Shown piece by piece: positions 44,501 to 53,688 of a stretch of 64,000 nucleotides of DNA. A program made the position numbers and the translations under genes. Source of the stretch: Oscillospiraceae bacterium (GTDB lineage Bacteria; Bacillota; Clostridia; Oscillospirales; Oscillospiraceae); contig CAJTGJ010000001.1 in assembly GCA_910575695.1 (NCBI GenBank), positions 124,001 to 188,000 of the forward strand. Reading direction: 5' to 3'. The notes beneath the pieces were generated by a model. It saw only the letters and a program-made list of their open reading frames with translations, did not search any database and had not been told where the DNA came from. How positions within the stretch are numbered: the stretch's first letter is position 1; the number at the start of each line of letters is the position of its first letter.

Positions 44501-45307
44501 TTCCTCGCCGTACACCTCCACCCGGGCGGCAAGGTAGCGCTCATAAGCGGCCTTGACCCGGGGGTCGTCGATCTCCACGTTTTTCAGATGGGTGGAGAAG
44601 GTGGTGTGGCGGCAGTGGTCGGACCAGTAGGTGTCCACCACCCGCACCTCGGTGATGGTGGGGTCCCGGCGGTCCCAGTCCCGGAAGTAGTTTTGCAGGA
44701 ATTTCAGATCGTCCAGATCCATGGCCAGCCCCAGCTTGTCCAGCACCCCGGCCAGCCCGTCCTCGTCCAGCTCGATGAAGCCGTCCAGCGTCTCCACGCA
44801 GTCGGGGGCGGCGTAGGCCTGAACCAGCGTCTCCGGCTTGTCCATGGACGCCTCCCGGCACTCCACCGGGTTGACGAGGTAGCCCGCGATCCGCTCCAGC
44901 TCCCGGGCGGACAGCGCCCCCTCCAGCACATACACCTTGGCATAGGCCACCAGCGGACGCTCTCCCCCGGTCATGAGCTGGACGCACTGGGCGGCGGAAT
45001 CCGCCCGCTGGTCGAACTGCCCCGGCAGGGCCTCCACCGCCAGCAGGCTGTGGGCGCCGTCAGGGCGGGGGAAGTCCTCGTCAAACACGGCATCCACTTG
45101 AGGCTCGGAGAACACCGTCCCCCTGGCCTGCCCGTAGACCCCGGCGTCAATCCCCTCCACGTCATAGCGGTTGAAGATGGATACCGCGCTCAGCCCTTGG
45201 ATCCCCAGCTGCTCCCGCAGGTCCCGGCACAAGGCCTGGGCGTCCACGTCAAAGCCAGGGCGCTTGCGTACAAAGCAGCGGAATACTTGGCTCGTTGTCT
45301 CGCTCAT
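41555..45307 (-). CDS. purL: Phosphoribosylformylglycinamidine synthase (single-chain)
   Basis: This 1250-residue enzyme makes formylglycinamidine ribonucleotide, the fourth step of purine synthesis, using glutamine. It is the large single-chain form: N-terminal domain, linker with DTYWSDHCRHTTF near residue 235, two ATP-binding AIRS-like units, and a C-terminal glutaminase with FPGTNCEYDSVRA near 990 and GICNGFQALLKLG (catalytic cysteine near residue 1090). ATG at 45307 (MSETTSQVFRC) is preceded by AAGGAG. Its start overlaps the binding-protein stop by four bases. Confidence 0.96.
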   Translation of the reverse strand: MSETTSQVFRCFVRKRPGFDVDAQALCRDLREQLGIQGLSAVSIFNRYDVEGIDAGVYGQARGTVFSEPQVDAVFDEDFPRPDGAHSLLAVEALPGQFDQRADSAAQCVQLMTGGERPLVAYAKVYVLEGALSARELERIAGYLVNPVECREASMDKPETLVQAYAAPDCVETLDGFIELDEDGLAGVLDKLGLAMDLDDLKFLQNYFRDWDRRDPTITEVRVVDTYWSDHCRHTTFSTHLKNVEIDDPRVKAAYERYLAARVEVYGEEKAKKRPQTLMDIATIGTKVLKKRGLLPELDESEEINACSIHVAADVDGEEQDWLLMFKNETHNHPTEIEPFGGAATCIGGCIRDPLSGRAYVHQAMRVTGGGDPTVPLSETLEGKLPQRKIAQTAAAGYSSYGNQIGLATGHVAELYHPGYIAKRLECGAVIAAAPASHVRRERPAPGDVVILLGGRTGRDGIGGATGSSKSHNKKSLATMASEVQKGNAPEERKLQRLFRDENVTRLIKRCNDFGAGGVSVAIGELADGLEINLDAVRKKYEGLDGTELAISESQERMAVVVAPEDEEQFIAAAQAENLEAYRVAVVTESPRMVMTWKGQTIADLSREFLNTNGAVKQARASVPEYVGHGVDRPSTLREMASSLKCASRRGLVERFDGSIGAGSVLMPFGGRTQTTPAQAMAALLPTMPGEETDQASVMAWGCDPEALSANPYQGAYDAVATSIAKLVAAGADYKAVYLTMQEFFEKLRNEPERWGKPFAALLGALDAQLDYGCAAIGGKDSMSGSFLDLDVPPTLISFAIAPIKAGDVLSPEFKEAGHPVYVFYSDAMSMYDEDWEMTEAEGRCAAWAEFHSLARQGRVKAAWAVENSVNEAVMKMSFGNRIGFAMDGGLGFDFTSPCPGILVAELDGEAECRFGLKIGVTTAEPVVAVKDDFDKDDFAPIDELLALNETTLEQVYPTKAGDSQPVETITWDRRSPAVFDGELARPRVVIPVFPGTNCEYDSVRACLRAGMDAETVVIRNLTPDALAQSALELERAIKNAQIVFLPGGFSGGDEPEGSAKLIVSLFRNPRLTDAVHDLLKHRDGLMLGICNGFQALLKLGLLPCGEISPVDENSPTLTYNLIGRHQSRYVTTRVCSVKSPWMLLSHVGDLHTIPVSHGEGRFVAPQAVLDQLIAGGQIATQYVDAQGVPSMDISVNPNGSMCAIEGVFSPDGRVFGKMGHSERRGEFVAKNIPGDKLQPLFESGALYFR

Positions 45308-46926
45308 TCCGATTCTCTCCTTGTCGTGATATCTGATCCAGTGGTGGTCCACTGTTGGATGTTTGCATAGGGATTCCCCCGGGTGGGCTGCAAATCGGAC
45401 GCCATCCCCCACCGCATCAGCAGGGAGCCCTGCTTGAAGCACAGCGGCGCGAAGGGGGCGGTCTGGGCAAACTGTTCCCACAGCGCGTGAGCGGCCTGGG
45501 CCCGCTGGTCCCCCCGGGCGGCTTTCCACCGGGCCAGCGCCCCGGACAGCCCCTCATGGTAGAACCCGCCGTAATTCAGCGCCCCGGTGAGCAGGGCGGA
45601 GGGGTCGAAATCACCGGGCAGGCGCACCTCGCCAATGTAGAGGTCGAACTGCCCCGCCGCCAGCGCCGCGGTGAAATCCCCCCAGGGCAGATGGTTCACC
45701 GTCACCGTGACGCCCAGCGCCTCCAGCCCCCCGGCCAGCTCTGCGGCCACGGCCTGCCGCACGTCGTTGTCACTGTTTACCGCCAGCGTCACCGCCAGCG
45801 GGGCCGCCCCATTGTAGAACAGCCCGTCGTCCTCATTGCGGGTATAGCCCGCCTGGCTCAAAAGCTGTCCCGCGCCGTCCGGGTCGTACTCCAGCCGGGC
45901 GGCGGCGGCTTTGCTGTACTCCCCGGACAGGGGGGAGACGGGCAGGGCCGACGGGTCGCCGTGCCCGGACAGCTCCACGCTCACCAGAGCGTCCCGGTCG
46001 AAGGCCCTGGAAAAAGCCTGCCGCACCTCCGCAGAGCCGCACACGCCGCTTGCCCTGAAGCCCACGTACAGCAGGGAGGTGGTGGGATAGTCGGCGGCCT
46101 CATAGCAGCTGGAGTAGCCCAGAGCGTAGGGGGAGGTAAAGTCGGTGGTGACGGCGGTGATGTCCCCGCTGTCAAAGGCGGCGATGCGCTCCGCCGCCTC
46201 GGACACCGCCGTCAGGGGGATAGCGGCATAGGGCAGGGAGGAGGCGTCCTTGTAATAAGGGTTGGCCTGGAGGGACATACCGTCCCCCGTCTGCTGGTAT
46301 TGATAACAGCCGGTGCCCAGGGGCGGGGCGGGCAGCTGCTCCCCGCCCTCCTCCGGGCTCTGCGCGGTCTGGCCCTGCTCCAGCACGATGGGAATGTCCA
46401 GCAGGGCGGGCAGGTTCCCGTTGGGAACGGACAGGGTGATGTACACCGCGTCCTCCCCCGCCGTGACGGAGGCCGCCTCCGCCAGCCGGGCCGCATACAG
46501 CGGCGACGCCCGCGCCGCCTCCAGGGAAGCGGCAACGTGCTGGGCGGTGAGGGGCGTCCCGTCGGAGAACACCGTCCCCGCCGCCAGGGTGATGGTCCAG
46601 GTCAGCCCGTCCTCACCCACCGAGGCGGAGCGGGCCAGCACCGGCTGGGGGGTGAAGGTGTTGTCCAGCTCATACAGCCCCTGGTACACCAGCCCCGTCA
46701 GCTCCTGGTTCACCTGGCTGTCCCCGGTGATGGGGTGCAGGGAGGCGGTGGGGTCCCAGCCCAGCCGGAGCTGGGCCGGATCCGGGGGAACGGTAGGACT
46801 GGGGGCCGGGGCGGGAGAGGGGGATGGTTCCGCGCTGGCGGTGGGCTGGGGGGCGGGGCCGTTACAGCCCGCCAGCGCCAGCAGCCCGCACAGGCACAGG
46901 GCAAGCACCCGCGTCAGCCTCTTCAT
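45304..46926 (-). CDS. Extracellular solute-binding lipoprotein, family 5 (peptide-type)
   Basis: This 540-residue protein has a lipoprotein signal (LCLCGLLALAGC, lipid-anchored Cys near residue 21), a proline/serine linker, and a family 5 (OppA/DppA-like) fold: ELTGLVYQGLYELDNTF near residue 75 and AAGTVFSDGTPLTAQHVAASL near 115 (core FSDGTPLTAQHV). It should bind peptides or similar ligands outside the cell. No permease or ATPase gene is nearby, so it may serve a transporter encoded elsewhere. It overlaps pgeF and purL by four bases on each side. Confidence 0.88.
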   Translation of the reverse strand: MKRLTRVLALCLCGLLALAGCNGPAPQPTASAEPSPSPAPAPSPTVPPDPAQLRLGWDPTASLHPITGDSQVNQELTGLVYQGLYELDNTFTPQPVLARSASVGEDGLTWTITLAAGTVFSDGTPLTAQHVAASLEAARASPLYAARLAEAASVTAGEDAVYITLSVPNGNLPALLDIPIVLEQGQTAQSPEEGGEQLPAPPLGTGCYQYQQTGDGMSLQANPYYKDASSLPYAAIPLTAVSEAAERIAAFDSGDITAVTTDFTSPYALGYSSCYEAADYPTTSLLYVGFRASGVCGSAEVRQAFSRAFDRDALVSVELSGHGDPSALPVSPLSGEYSKAAAARLEYDPDGAGQLLSQAGYTRNEDDGLFYNGAAPLAVTLAVNSDNDVRQAVAAELAGGLEALGVTVTVNHLPWGDFTAALAAGQFDLYIGEVRLPGDFDPSALLTGALNYGGFYHEGLSGALARWKAARGDQRAQAAHALWEQFAQTAPFAPLCFKQGSLLMRWGMASDLQPTRGNPYANIQQWTTTGSDITTRRESE

Positions 46927-47735
46927 AGCAGCTGGATAGCGGCGGCCATGGACCCCCGGCTGGTGCCCAGCTTCCGGTGGCTCCAGAACATCTCCGGGTG
47001 GCAGGAGGTACACAGGGAGCTGACGGCGATGTGCTCCGGGTCCAGCCCGGCGCCCTCCAGCCGCATGGCGTTGATGGCCTTCAGATCCACGGCGAATTTG
47101 CCGTTTTCCTTGATGGTAATGTGGCGGAGGACGGCGGTGGACAGCGCAGCGGTCATGGCGTTGGGCACGTCCTCGTGGGTCTCGAAGCAGTCCGGGCCGA
47201 TGCCCGGGCCGACGGCGGCCAGAATGTCCTCCGGGCGGCATCCGTACACGTTTTTCATCCGGTCCACGGCGGCGGCGGCAATGCCCGCGGCGGTGCCCCG
47301 CCAGCCCGCGTGGGCGGCGGCGATCACCCGGCGCACCGGGTCGTAAAACAGGATGGGGATGCAGTCGGCGGAGTACACTACCAGCGCCACCCCGGGCAGG
47401 TCGGTCATCAGGCCGTCCGCCTCATAGCCCACCTTCTCATAGGGGTCGGCGTGGAGGTCGGCGGAGGTGACGCAGCGCACCACGCCGCCGTGGACCTGGT
47501 TGGACATGGCGAGCTGCCGCCCGTCCGCGCCGATGGCGGCAAAGAAGCGGCGGTAGTTTTCCCGGACGTGGTCGGGGTCGTCCCCCCGGCCGACGCCCAG
47601 GTTCAGAGAGGCCCACATCCCCTCGGACACACCGCCCAGCCGGGTGGAAAAGCCGTGGGCCGCGCCCCCGGCGGCGGCAATGCCGTCGGACTGGAAGAAG
47701 GTGACGCCGTTTTTGTTCTGCTCAACAATATTCAT
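46923..47735 (-). CDS. pgeF: Purine nucleoside phosphorylase/polyphenol oxidase-fold protein (YfiH/LACC1)
   Basis: This 270-residue zinc protein belongs to the YfiH/PgeF/LACC1 family, known for purine nucleoside phosphorylase and adenosine deaminase activity and for peptidoglycan-editing effects in E. coli. Metal-site stretches are SNQVHGGVV near residue 79, VVYSADCIPI near 122 and AAAHAGWRGTAAG near 143. ATG at 47735 lies 40 bp after the secA stop. Its position before purL suggests a purine salvage role in this operon. Confidence 0.9.
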   Translation of the reverse strand: MNIVEQNKNGVTFFQSDGIAAAGGAAHGFSTRLGGVSEGMWASLNLGVGRGDDPDHVRENYRRFFAAIGADGRQLAMSNQVHGGVVRCVTSADLHADPYEKVGYEADGLMTDLPGVALVVYSADCIPILFYDPVRRVIAAAHAGWRGTAAGIAAAAVDRMKNVYGCRPEDILAAVGPGIGPDCFETHEDVPNAMTAALSTAVLRHITIKENGKFAVDLKAINAMRLEGAGLDPEHIAVSSLCTSCHPEMFWSHRKLGTSRGSMAAAIQLL

Positions 47736-47775
47736 AGGCTGATCCTTTACAAATTACGGTTGTTGGGGAGCTTTT

Positions 47776-50547
47776 TTACGAGTCCTTATGATATTCCGCG
47801 CAGGTGCATTTCTTCCATTTCAGCCCCGAGCCGCAGGGGCAGGGGTCGTTGCGCCCGATCTTGACCACCTTTTTGGGCTGTTTCTTCACGGCGCTTTCGC
47901 CGCCGGACGACTGGCCGGTGATCTTGGCCACCCGCTCCCGCTTCAGCTCGTCGTTGGTCTTGACGCGCACGGTGAACAGGCGGCGGAGGGTTTCCTCCTG
48001 GATGGCGGCGATCATCCGCTCGAACATATCGAAGCCTTCCCGCTTGTACTCCACCACCGGGTCGGTCTGGCCGTAGGCCCGCAGGCCGATGCCCTGGCGC
48101 AGCTCGGTCATGGCGTCGATGTGCTCCATCCAGTATTCGTCCACCACCCGGAGCAGGATCACCCGCTCCAGCTCCCGCATGGCGGACTTTCCCTCCGGCA
48201 TACGGCCCTCCATGGACTTCTCAATCATCTCCTCCCGCCTGGCGTAGTTGTCCCGGGCGGCCTCCAGCATCTCCTCGGACAGTCTGGCGGGGGCGGTGTT
48301 CTCCGCCTCGGCCTCAAACTGCTTCATCTGCTGTTCGGTGAACAGGCCCAGCAGGTGGGCGGCGGCGGTCCGGAATTCCTCGCCGCTCAGATGCCCGTCC
48401 GCCTGGGTGGGCACCGCCCCCGTCACCGTGGAGGACAGCATATTCTCCACCGCGCCGTGGATGTCCTCCCCGTCCAGCACCTGGCGGCGCTGCTTGTAGA
48501 TGACCTCCCGCTGGGTGTTCATCACGTCGTCGTACTCCAGCACGTTTTTACGGGCCTGGAAGTTCCGGGATTCCACCTGCTTCTGGGCGTTCTCAATGGC
48601 GTTGGACAGCATTTTCTGGTCCAGCGGGGTGTCCTCGTCCACGCCGAAGCGCTCCATCATGTTCTGGATGCGCTCGGAGCCGAACAGGCGGAGGATATCG
48701 TCCTCCAGGGAGAGGAAGAAGCGGCTCTCGCCGGGGTCGCCCTGACGGCCCGCGCGGCCCCGGAGCTGGTTGTCGATGCGCCGGGACTCGTGGCGTTCGG
48801 TGCCCAGGATGAACAGGCCCCCGGCCTGGCGCACCCGCTCGGCCTCCTCCTGAATCGCCTCCTTGTACTTGGCCTCCGCCTCGGCAAAGGCTTTCCGGGC
48901 GTCCAGGATCTCCTGGTTGTCCGTGTCGGCGTGGCCGTCGCACTCCGCCAGCAGCTCGTCGCTCATGCCCTTTTTGCGCAGCTCGGCCTTTGCCATAAAC
49001 TCGGCGTTGCCGCCCAGCATGATATCGGTGCCGCGCCCCGCCATGTTGGTGGCCACGGTGACGGCGCCGTACTTGCCCGCCTGGGCCACGATCTCCGCTT
49101 CCTTCTCGTGGTGCTTGGCGTTCAGCACGTTGTGCTTGATGCCCGCCCGGGTCAGCATTTTGCTCACCAGCTCGGAGATCTCGATGGACACGGTGCCCAC
49201 CAGCACGGGCTGGCCCTTGGCGTGGCACTCCTTGATCTGCTCCACCACGGCCCGGTACTTGCCCGCCTGGGTCTTGTACACCGCGTCGGGCTGGTCCACC
49301 CGGGCCAGGGGCCGGTTGGTGGGGATTTCCACAATGTCCAGGCTGTAGATGGCTCCAAACTCCTCCTCCTCGGTCATGGCGGTGCCGGTCATGCCGGACA
49401 GCTTGTCGTAGAGGCGGAAGTAGTTCTGGAAGGTGATGGTGGCCAGGGTCTTGGACTCCCGGGCCACGGTGACGCCCTCCTTGGCCTCGATGGCCTGGTG
49501 GAGGCCCTCGTTATACCGCCGCCCGTACATCAGGCGTCCGGTAAACTCGTCCACGATGATGACCTCGCCGTCCTTCACCACGTAGTCGATGTCCCGCTTC
49601 ATCACGCCCCGGGCCTTGATGGCCTGGTTGATGTGGTGGGACAGGGTGGTGTTTTCCGCGTCGGACAGGTTTTCCACGTTGAACGCCTGCTCCGCCTTGG
49701 CCACGCCCTTGGAGGTGAGGGTGGCGGTGCGGGCCTTCTCGTCCACGATATAGTCCGCGTCGTCGCCGGCGTCCTCCTCCTGCTTGGCGTCCACCGACGC
49801 CACCCGCCGGCACTTCAGCCGGGCCACGAAGCTGTCCGCCTGCTGGTAGAGCTGGGTGGACTGCTCCCCCTGGCCGGAGATGATCAGCGGCGTGCGGGCC
49901 TCGTCGATGAGGATGGAGTCCACCTCGTCCACGATGGCGAAGGCGTGGCCCCGCTGGACCAGCTCGTTGGAGTAGATGGCCATATTGTCCCGGAGGTAGT
50001 CGAAGCCAAACTCATTGTTGGTGCCATAGGTGATGTCGGCGGCGTAGGCCTGCTTTTTTTCCCCTTTGTCCAGCCCGTGGACCACCAGGCCCACGGACAG
50101 GCCCAGGTAGCGGTACACCTTGCCCATCCACTCCGAGTCGCGCTTGGCCAGGTAGTCGTTGACGGTAATGATGTGGACGCCCCTGCCCGCCAGGCCGTTG
50201 AGGTAGGCGGGGAGGGTGGCCACCAGCGTTTTGCCCTCGCCGGTCTTCATCTCGGCGATGCGGCCCTGGTGGAGGATGATGCCGCCGATAAGCTGCACCC
50301 GGTAGGGGCGCATACCCAGCACCCGGTCCGCCGCCTCCCGGCAGGCGGCGAAGGCCTCGGGCAGGATGTCGTCCAGCGTCTCGCCTTTGGCCAGCCGGGA
50401 CCTGAACTCGTCCGTCTTGGCCCGCAGGTCGTGGTCGCTGAGGGCGCGGTACTGGTCCGCCAGCGCCTCGATCTTGTCCACCGTGGCGGCAAGCGCCTTT
50501 ACCTCCCGCTGGGAGCGGGTGCCGAACACTTTTGAAAACAGACCCAT
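47776..50547 (-). CDS. secA: Protein translocase ATPase SecA
   Basis: This 923-residue motor drives proteins through SecYEG. It has Walker [11 protein letters not shown] near residue 100, [19 protein letters not shown] near 208, and [19 protein letters not shown] near 495. The C-terminal zinc motif reads [14 protein letters not shown], with the usual final Cys-His replaced by Cys-Thr-Cys. An acidic insert ([15 protein letters not shown] near residue 260) is larger than in Bacillus SecA. ATG at 50547 follows AAAGGACAC. It leads an apparent leftward operon secA-pgeF-binding protein-purL. Confidence 0.98.
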   Translation of the reverse strand: MGLFSKVFGTRSQREVKALAATVDKIEALADQYRALSDHDLRAKTDEFRSRLAKGETLDDILPEAFAACREAADRVLGMRPYRVQLIGGIILHQGRIAEMKTGEGKTLVATLPAYLNGLAGRGVHIITVNDYLAKRDSEWMGKVYRYLGLSVGLVVHGLDKGEKKQAYAADITYGTNNEFGFDYLRDNMAIYSNELVQRGHAFAIVDEVDSILIDEARTPLIISGQGEQSTQLYQQADSFVARLKCRRVASVDAKQEEDAGDDADYIVDEKARTATLTSKGVAKAEQAFNVENLSDAENTTLSHHINQAIKARGVMKRDIDYVVKDGEVIIVDEFTGRLMYGRRYNEGLHQAIEAKEGVTVARESKTLATITFQNYFRLYDKLSGMTGTAMTEEEEFGAIYSLDIVEIPTNRPLARVDQPDAVYKTQAGKYRAVVEQIKECHAKGQPVLVGTVSIEISELVSKMLTRAGIKHNVLNAKHHEKEAEIVAQAGKYGAVTVATNMAGRGTDIMLGGNAEFMAKAELRKKGMSDELLAECDGHADTDNQEILDARKAFAEAEAKYKEAIQEEAERVRQAGGLFILGTERHESRRIDNQLRGRAGRQGDPGESRFFLSLEDDILRLFGSERIQNMMERFGVDEDTPLDQKMLSNAIENAQKQVESRNFQARKNVLEYDDVMNTQREVIYKQRRQVLDGEDIHGAVENMLSSTVTGAVPTQADGHLSGEEFRTAAAHLLGLFTEQQMKQFEAEAENTAPARLSEEMLEAARDNYARREEMIEKSMEGRMPEGKSAMRELERVILLRVVDEYWMEHIDAMTELRQGIGLRAYGQTDPVVEYKREGFDMFERMIAAIQEETLRRLFTVRVKTNDELKRERVAKITGQSSGGESAVKKQPKKVVKIGRNDPCPCGSGLKWKKCTCAEYHKDS

Positions 50548-50695
50548 AGCTTCTGTGTCCTTTCTGGTATTGTTTATGTGAGAATTAACATTAAACTATA
50601 GTGACCCAATTTAACTCGATACAGTATACCACAAGCAGCCACAAGAAAAAAGAGGAAATTATGAATAAAGAGCGGAGCGCGGTTGGGGATTTTTC

Positions 50696-50724
50696 TTGCC
50701 TTTTGTCCCGAATCGCGGTAAAAT
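50696..50724 (+). promoter_or_regulatory. Sigma-A promoter for the YheO-like gene
   Basis: TTGCCT (50696-50701), 17 bp, TAAAAT (50719-50724). Confidence 0.5.
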
Positions 50725-50761
50725 GGCGGTTGACACTGCGCACGGGGAGGAATGAACGGCC

Positions 50762-51397
50762 ATGACGCGGGACGAGGCCTTTGAATTTTTAGACCGCACC
50801 GCCCGGGGGATCGCCGAGATGTTCGGCGCCTCCTGTGAGACGCTGGTGCATGACATGGGCGTGCCCACCCATCCCATCTTGTCCATCTACAACGGCCACG
50901 TCTCCGGCCGGGAGGTTGGCTCCACCATGGACATCATGGGCGTGGGTCTGGAGCTGGACGAACAGGCCGCCACCACCGACCAGGTGAACCTGGCCGCCGT
51001 CACCCCCGACGGGCGGCAGACCAAGTCCTCCACCTTCCACATGATCGGCGAGGGCTACAACCTGGCCCTGGGCATCAACTTCGACTACACGTCCCTGGTG
51101 TTCGCCAACCGGATCCTGGTGGACCTGATGAGCGCTCAGGCGGATTTGCGCTCTGCCCTGTGGCAGCCGGGGGACGCCAAGCAGCTGGGGGATCTGTTTG
51201 ACCAGTGCGCCGCCTCCCTGGGCAAGCCGCTGGACGCCTTCACCAAGGCGGACCGCCTGAAGCTCATCGCCCTGCTGCGGGCCCGCAGCGCCTTTTCCTA
51301 CCGCAAGTCGGTGCCCTACGTGGCGGGGCGGCTGGGGGTGTCCCGATACACCGTTTACAAATACCTCGATGAGGTGGCTGAGGCGGCGGGGGAGTAG
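50762..51397 (+). CDS. YheO-like PAS and helix-turn-helix regulator
   Basis: This 211-residue protein has an N-terminal YheO-type PAS-like domain (CETLVHDMGVPTHPILSIYNG near residue 21; core LVHDMGVPTHPILSI) and a C-terminal helix-turn-helix (SVPYVAGRLGVSRYTVYKY near 184). The family includes DauR-type regulators of amino-acid use. Start at ATG 50762; GGGGAGG lies 12 bases upstream. No obvious target adjoins it other than pepV beyond repeat copy 7. Confidence 0.88.
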   Translation: MTRDEAFEFLDRTARGIAEMFGASCETLVHDMGVPTHPILSIYNGHVSGREVGSTMDIMGVGLELDEQAATTDQVNLAAVTPDGRQTKSSTFHMIGEGYNLALGINFDYTSLVFANRILVDLMSAQADLRSALWQPGDAKQLGDLFDQCAASLGKPLDAFTKADRLKLIALLRARSAFSYRKSVPYVAGRLGVSRYTVYKYLDEVAEAAGE

Positions 51398-51421
51398 CTC
51401 CCCCCTCCCCCTGCGGGGGCG

Positions 51422-52077
51422 CCTCTGCCGGGGGCGTTACTTTTCCCACGTGGGAAAAGTAACCAAAGGACGCTTAAGGGGGTGGCCGCCGGCCGGACGC
51501 TTCGCGTCCTCAGGCCGGCCTCCCCCTTAAGAATCCCCCGTTAAGGGCAAGGGCACGCCGCTTTTTATGCGGAGGTGGGTTCCCGGCTTGTGCGGCTTTG
51601 CGGATGGATTTCCCTTCGCTTTCCGGCCCACTGGGGCCTGCGTGGGTGGGGTACTGATGATTTTGATTTTCTCCTGAGAACGCCTGAATGGCGCCGGACA
51701 TCGTTTTGCGGCGGGCAGACGCGCCCGCCTGGACGATTGAGGTTAGATGAGAAATGTTTCAGCTTACCAGACACGGCGGGTAGAAGCACCAACCCCCACC
51801 GCGGCGTGTAAGGTCCACCGCGTCAGGCGCTATACGTGGACCCCACCCTGTTACAGTGCCTGCAAATGGGCGGCAGCAGAAACAGGGGGGAATACATCCC
51901 GACCCCACGCGCCGGAAACCCCCAAAAAATCCCCCGTATAGAGCACCCCCGTAAAACCAGGGGGTTCTCAGGGGGAGGCCCGGCCTGAGGACGCGCAGCG
52001 TCCGTCCGGCGGGCCTCCCCCTGAGCGTCCTTTTGGTTACTTTTCCCACGTGGGAAAAGTAACGCCCCCCGCAGGGG
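51422..52077 (+). repeat. TIR element, copy 7 (full length)
   Basis: About 656 bp between the YheO-like gene and pepV. Palindromes of the CCCACGTGGG type lie at 51436-51463 and 52036-52063. The left spacer is CAAAGGACGC, one A shorter than in other copies. A related flank continues to about 52126, with a degenerate half palindrome (ATTATTTTCTCTC in reverse). Confidence 0.85.
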
Positions 52078-52156
52078 CGTCCCCCCCACCGGGGGGGCAA
52101 GGGGGGGAGAGAAAATAATGCCCCCCGCAGGGCCCCAGTGATCTTCCTCTTTTCCC

Positions 52157-52185
52157 TTGTAATTGACACGAGATTGGGGTAAAAT
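52157..52185 (+). promoter_or_regulatory. Sigma-A promoter for pepV
   Basis: TTGTAA (52157-52162), 17 bp, TAAAAT (52180-52185). A nearby TTGACA (52163-52168) is spaced too close to use the same -10. Confidence 0.5.
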
Positions 52186-52236
52186 GGGACAAGCTTGAAA
52201 ACCGGAGCAGAAATATTTCCCAAGGAGTTGTACATA

Positions 52237-53637
52237 ATGACAAGAGAACAAATCGATACCTATTTCGCGGACAAGGAAAAACTGCTGGTAGAGGCGGTGA
52301 GCCGCCTCGTTTCCATCGACAGCACGGAGGGGAAACCCTCCCCCGGCGCTCCCTTCGGCCCCGGCCCCGCCGCCGCCCTGGACGAGGCGCTGGCTATCGC
52401 GGCGGAGTGGGGCCTCGCCGCCGAAAACCACGAGGGCTACGTGGGCACCGCCGATCTGAACGGCGGCGAGGACGCCCTGCACATCCTGGGCCACCTGGAC
52501 GTGGTGGCCCCCGGGGAGGGCTGGACCGTGACCCGCCCCTTCTCCCCCAAGTTCATCGACGGCCTGCTGTACGGCCGGGGCACTGACGACGATAAGGGCC
52601 CTGTCATCGCCTCCCTGCTGGCCATGAAGGCGGTGAAGGACTTGAACGTGCCCCTGTCCAAAAACTGCAAGGTGATCATGGGCACCAACGAGGAGAGCGG
52701 CTCCGGCGATATCGCCTGGTACTTCGCCCGGCATCCCTACGCCCCCGCTACCTTTTCCCCCGACGCGGGCTTCCCCGTCATCAACACCGAGAAGGGCGGC
52801 TTCAAGCCTGTCATTACCAGAAGCTGGCCCGCCCAGCAGGAGCTGCCCCGGGTGAAGTGGCTCCACGGCGGCATCCGCATCAACATCCTCCCCGGGGACG
52901 CCTCCGCCGGGGTGGAGGGGCTGACCATCTACGACATCCAGCCCGTGGCCCGGAATATCACCGCCCGCACCGGCGTCAAGTTCACCTTCGCCAACGAGGA
53001 CGGGGCCACCGTCATCCGCGCCAAGGGGGAGAGCGCCCACGCCGCCTGGCCCGAGGGGGGCAACAACGCCATCACCGGCCTGATCGCCCTGCTGTCCGCC
53101 CTGCCCCTGGCGGAGGGAGGCTGTAAGGAGGCCCTGAACGGCCTGAACGCCCTGATCCCCCACGGCGACTGCCACGGCCGCGCCCTGGGCATCGCCCAGA
53201 AGGACGACATCGCCGGACCGCTCACCGTGTCCTTCTCCCTGCTGGAGATCACCGAGACGGGGCTGGAGGGCCGTCTGGACAGCCGCGTGCCCCTGTGCGC
53301 CACCGAGGAAAACTGCCTCCAGCCCGCCCGGGCCGCGTTCGAGGGCAAGGGCTTCACCTTCTCCGGGGAGCAGGGCCCCGCCCACCACGTCCCCAGCGAC
53401 AGCCCCTTCATCAAAACCCTGCTGAAACGGTACGAGGAGTACACCGGCCTGAAAGGGGAGTGCCTGTCCACCGGCGGCGGCACCTACGTCCACAATATCC
53501 CCGGCGGGGTGGCGTTCGGGTGCTCCCTGCCCGGCTTCGACTCCCACCTGCACAGCGCCGACGAGCGCACCCGGGTCAGCGATCTGATGCTGTCCGCCAG
53601 GCTGTTCGCCCATATTATCTGCGATTTGTGCGAATAA
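52237..53637 (+). CDS. pepV: Dipeptidase PepV (M20 family)
   Basis: This 466-residue zinc peptidase splits dipeptides in the cytoplasm. Metal and catalytic stretches are [14 protein letters not shown] near residue 86, [10 protein letters not shown] near 117 and [10 protein letters not shown] near 149. The final [12 protein letters not shown] near 410 is also typical. ATG at 52237 is chosen for AAGGAG nine bases upstream; the longer frame to 52195 is unlikely. It is monocistronic with a strong terminator. Confidence 0.95.
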   Translation: MTREQIDTYFADKEKLLVEAVSRLVSIDSTEGKPSPGAPFGPGPAAALDEALAIAAEWGLAAENHEGYVGTADLNGGEDALHILGHLDVVAPGEGWTVTRPFSPKFIDGLLYGRGTDDDKGPVIASLLAMKAVKDLNVPLSKNCKVIMGTNEESGSGDIAWYFARHPYAPATFSPDAGFPVINTEKGGFKPVITRSWPAQQELPRVKWLHGGIRINILPGDASAGVEGLTIYDIQPVARNITARTGVKFTFANEDGATVIRAKGESAHAAWPEGGNNAITGLIALLSALPLAEGGCKEALNGLNALIPHGDCHGRALGIAQKDDIAGPLTVSFSLLEITETGLEGRLDSRVPLCATEENCLQPARAAFEGKGFTFSGEQGPAHHVPSDSPFIKTLLKRYEEYTGLKGECLSTGGGTYVHNIPGGVAFGCSLPGFDSHLHSADERTRVSDLMLSARLFAHIICDLCE

Positions 53638-53643
53638 TATATC

Positions 53644-53682
53644 AAAAGGCCCGCTCCGTTGCCATGGAGCGGGCCTTTTCCC
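53644..53682. terminator. Terminator between pepV and hydrolase genes
   Basis: AAAAGGCCCGCTCC pairs with GGAGCGGGCCTTTT (53644-53679), with T on one side and A on the other, so it can serve both convergent genes. Confidence 0.85.
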
Positions 53683-53688
53683 TTGAAA

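Noticed and set aside
47788..50535. A 915-codon open frame antisense to secA, and similar long antisense frames over purL (43892-45370), lepA (7638-9140), the BMP-like gene and the Sel1 gene.
   Set aside because: They are mirrors of real genes in GC-rich DNA, with low-complexity His/Gly/Leu/Pro-rich translations and no ribosome sites or recognisable domains.
6659..52063. CRISPR array, suggested by recurring palindromic repeats.
   Set aside because: The repeats are kilobases apart, come as inverted pairs around a constant interior, and have no spacers or cas genes.
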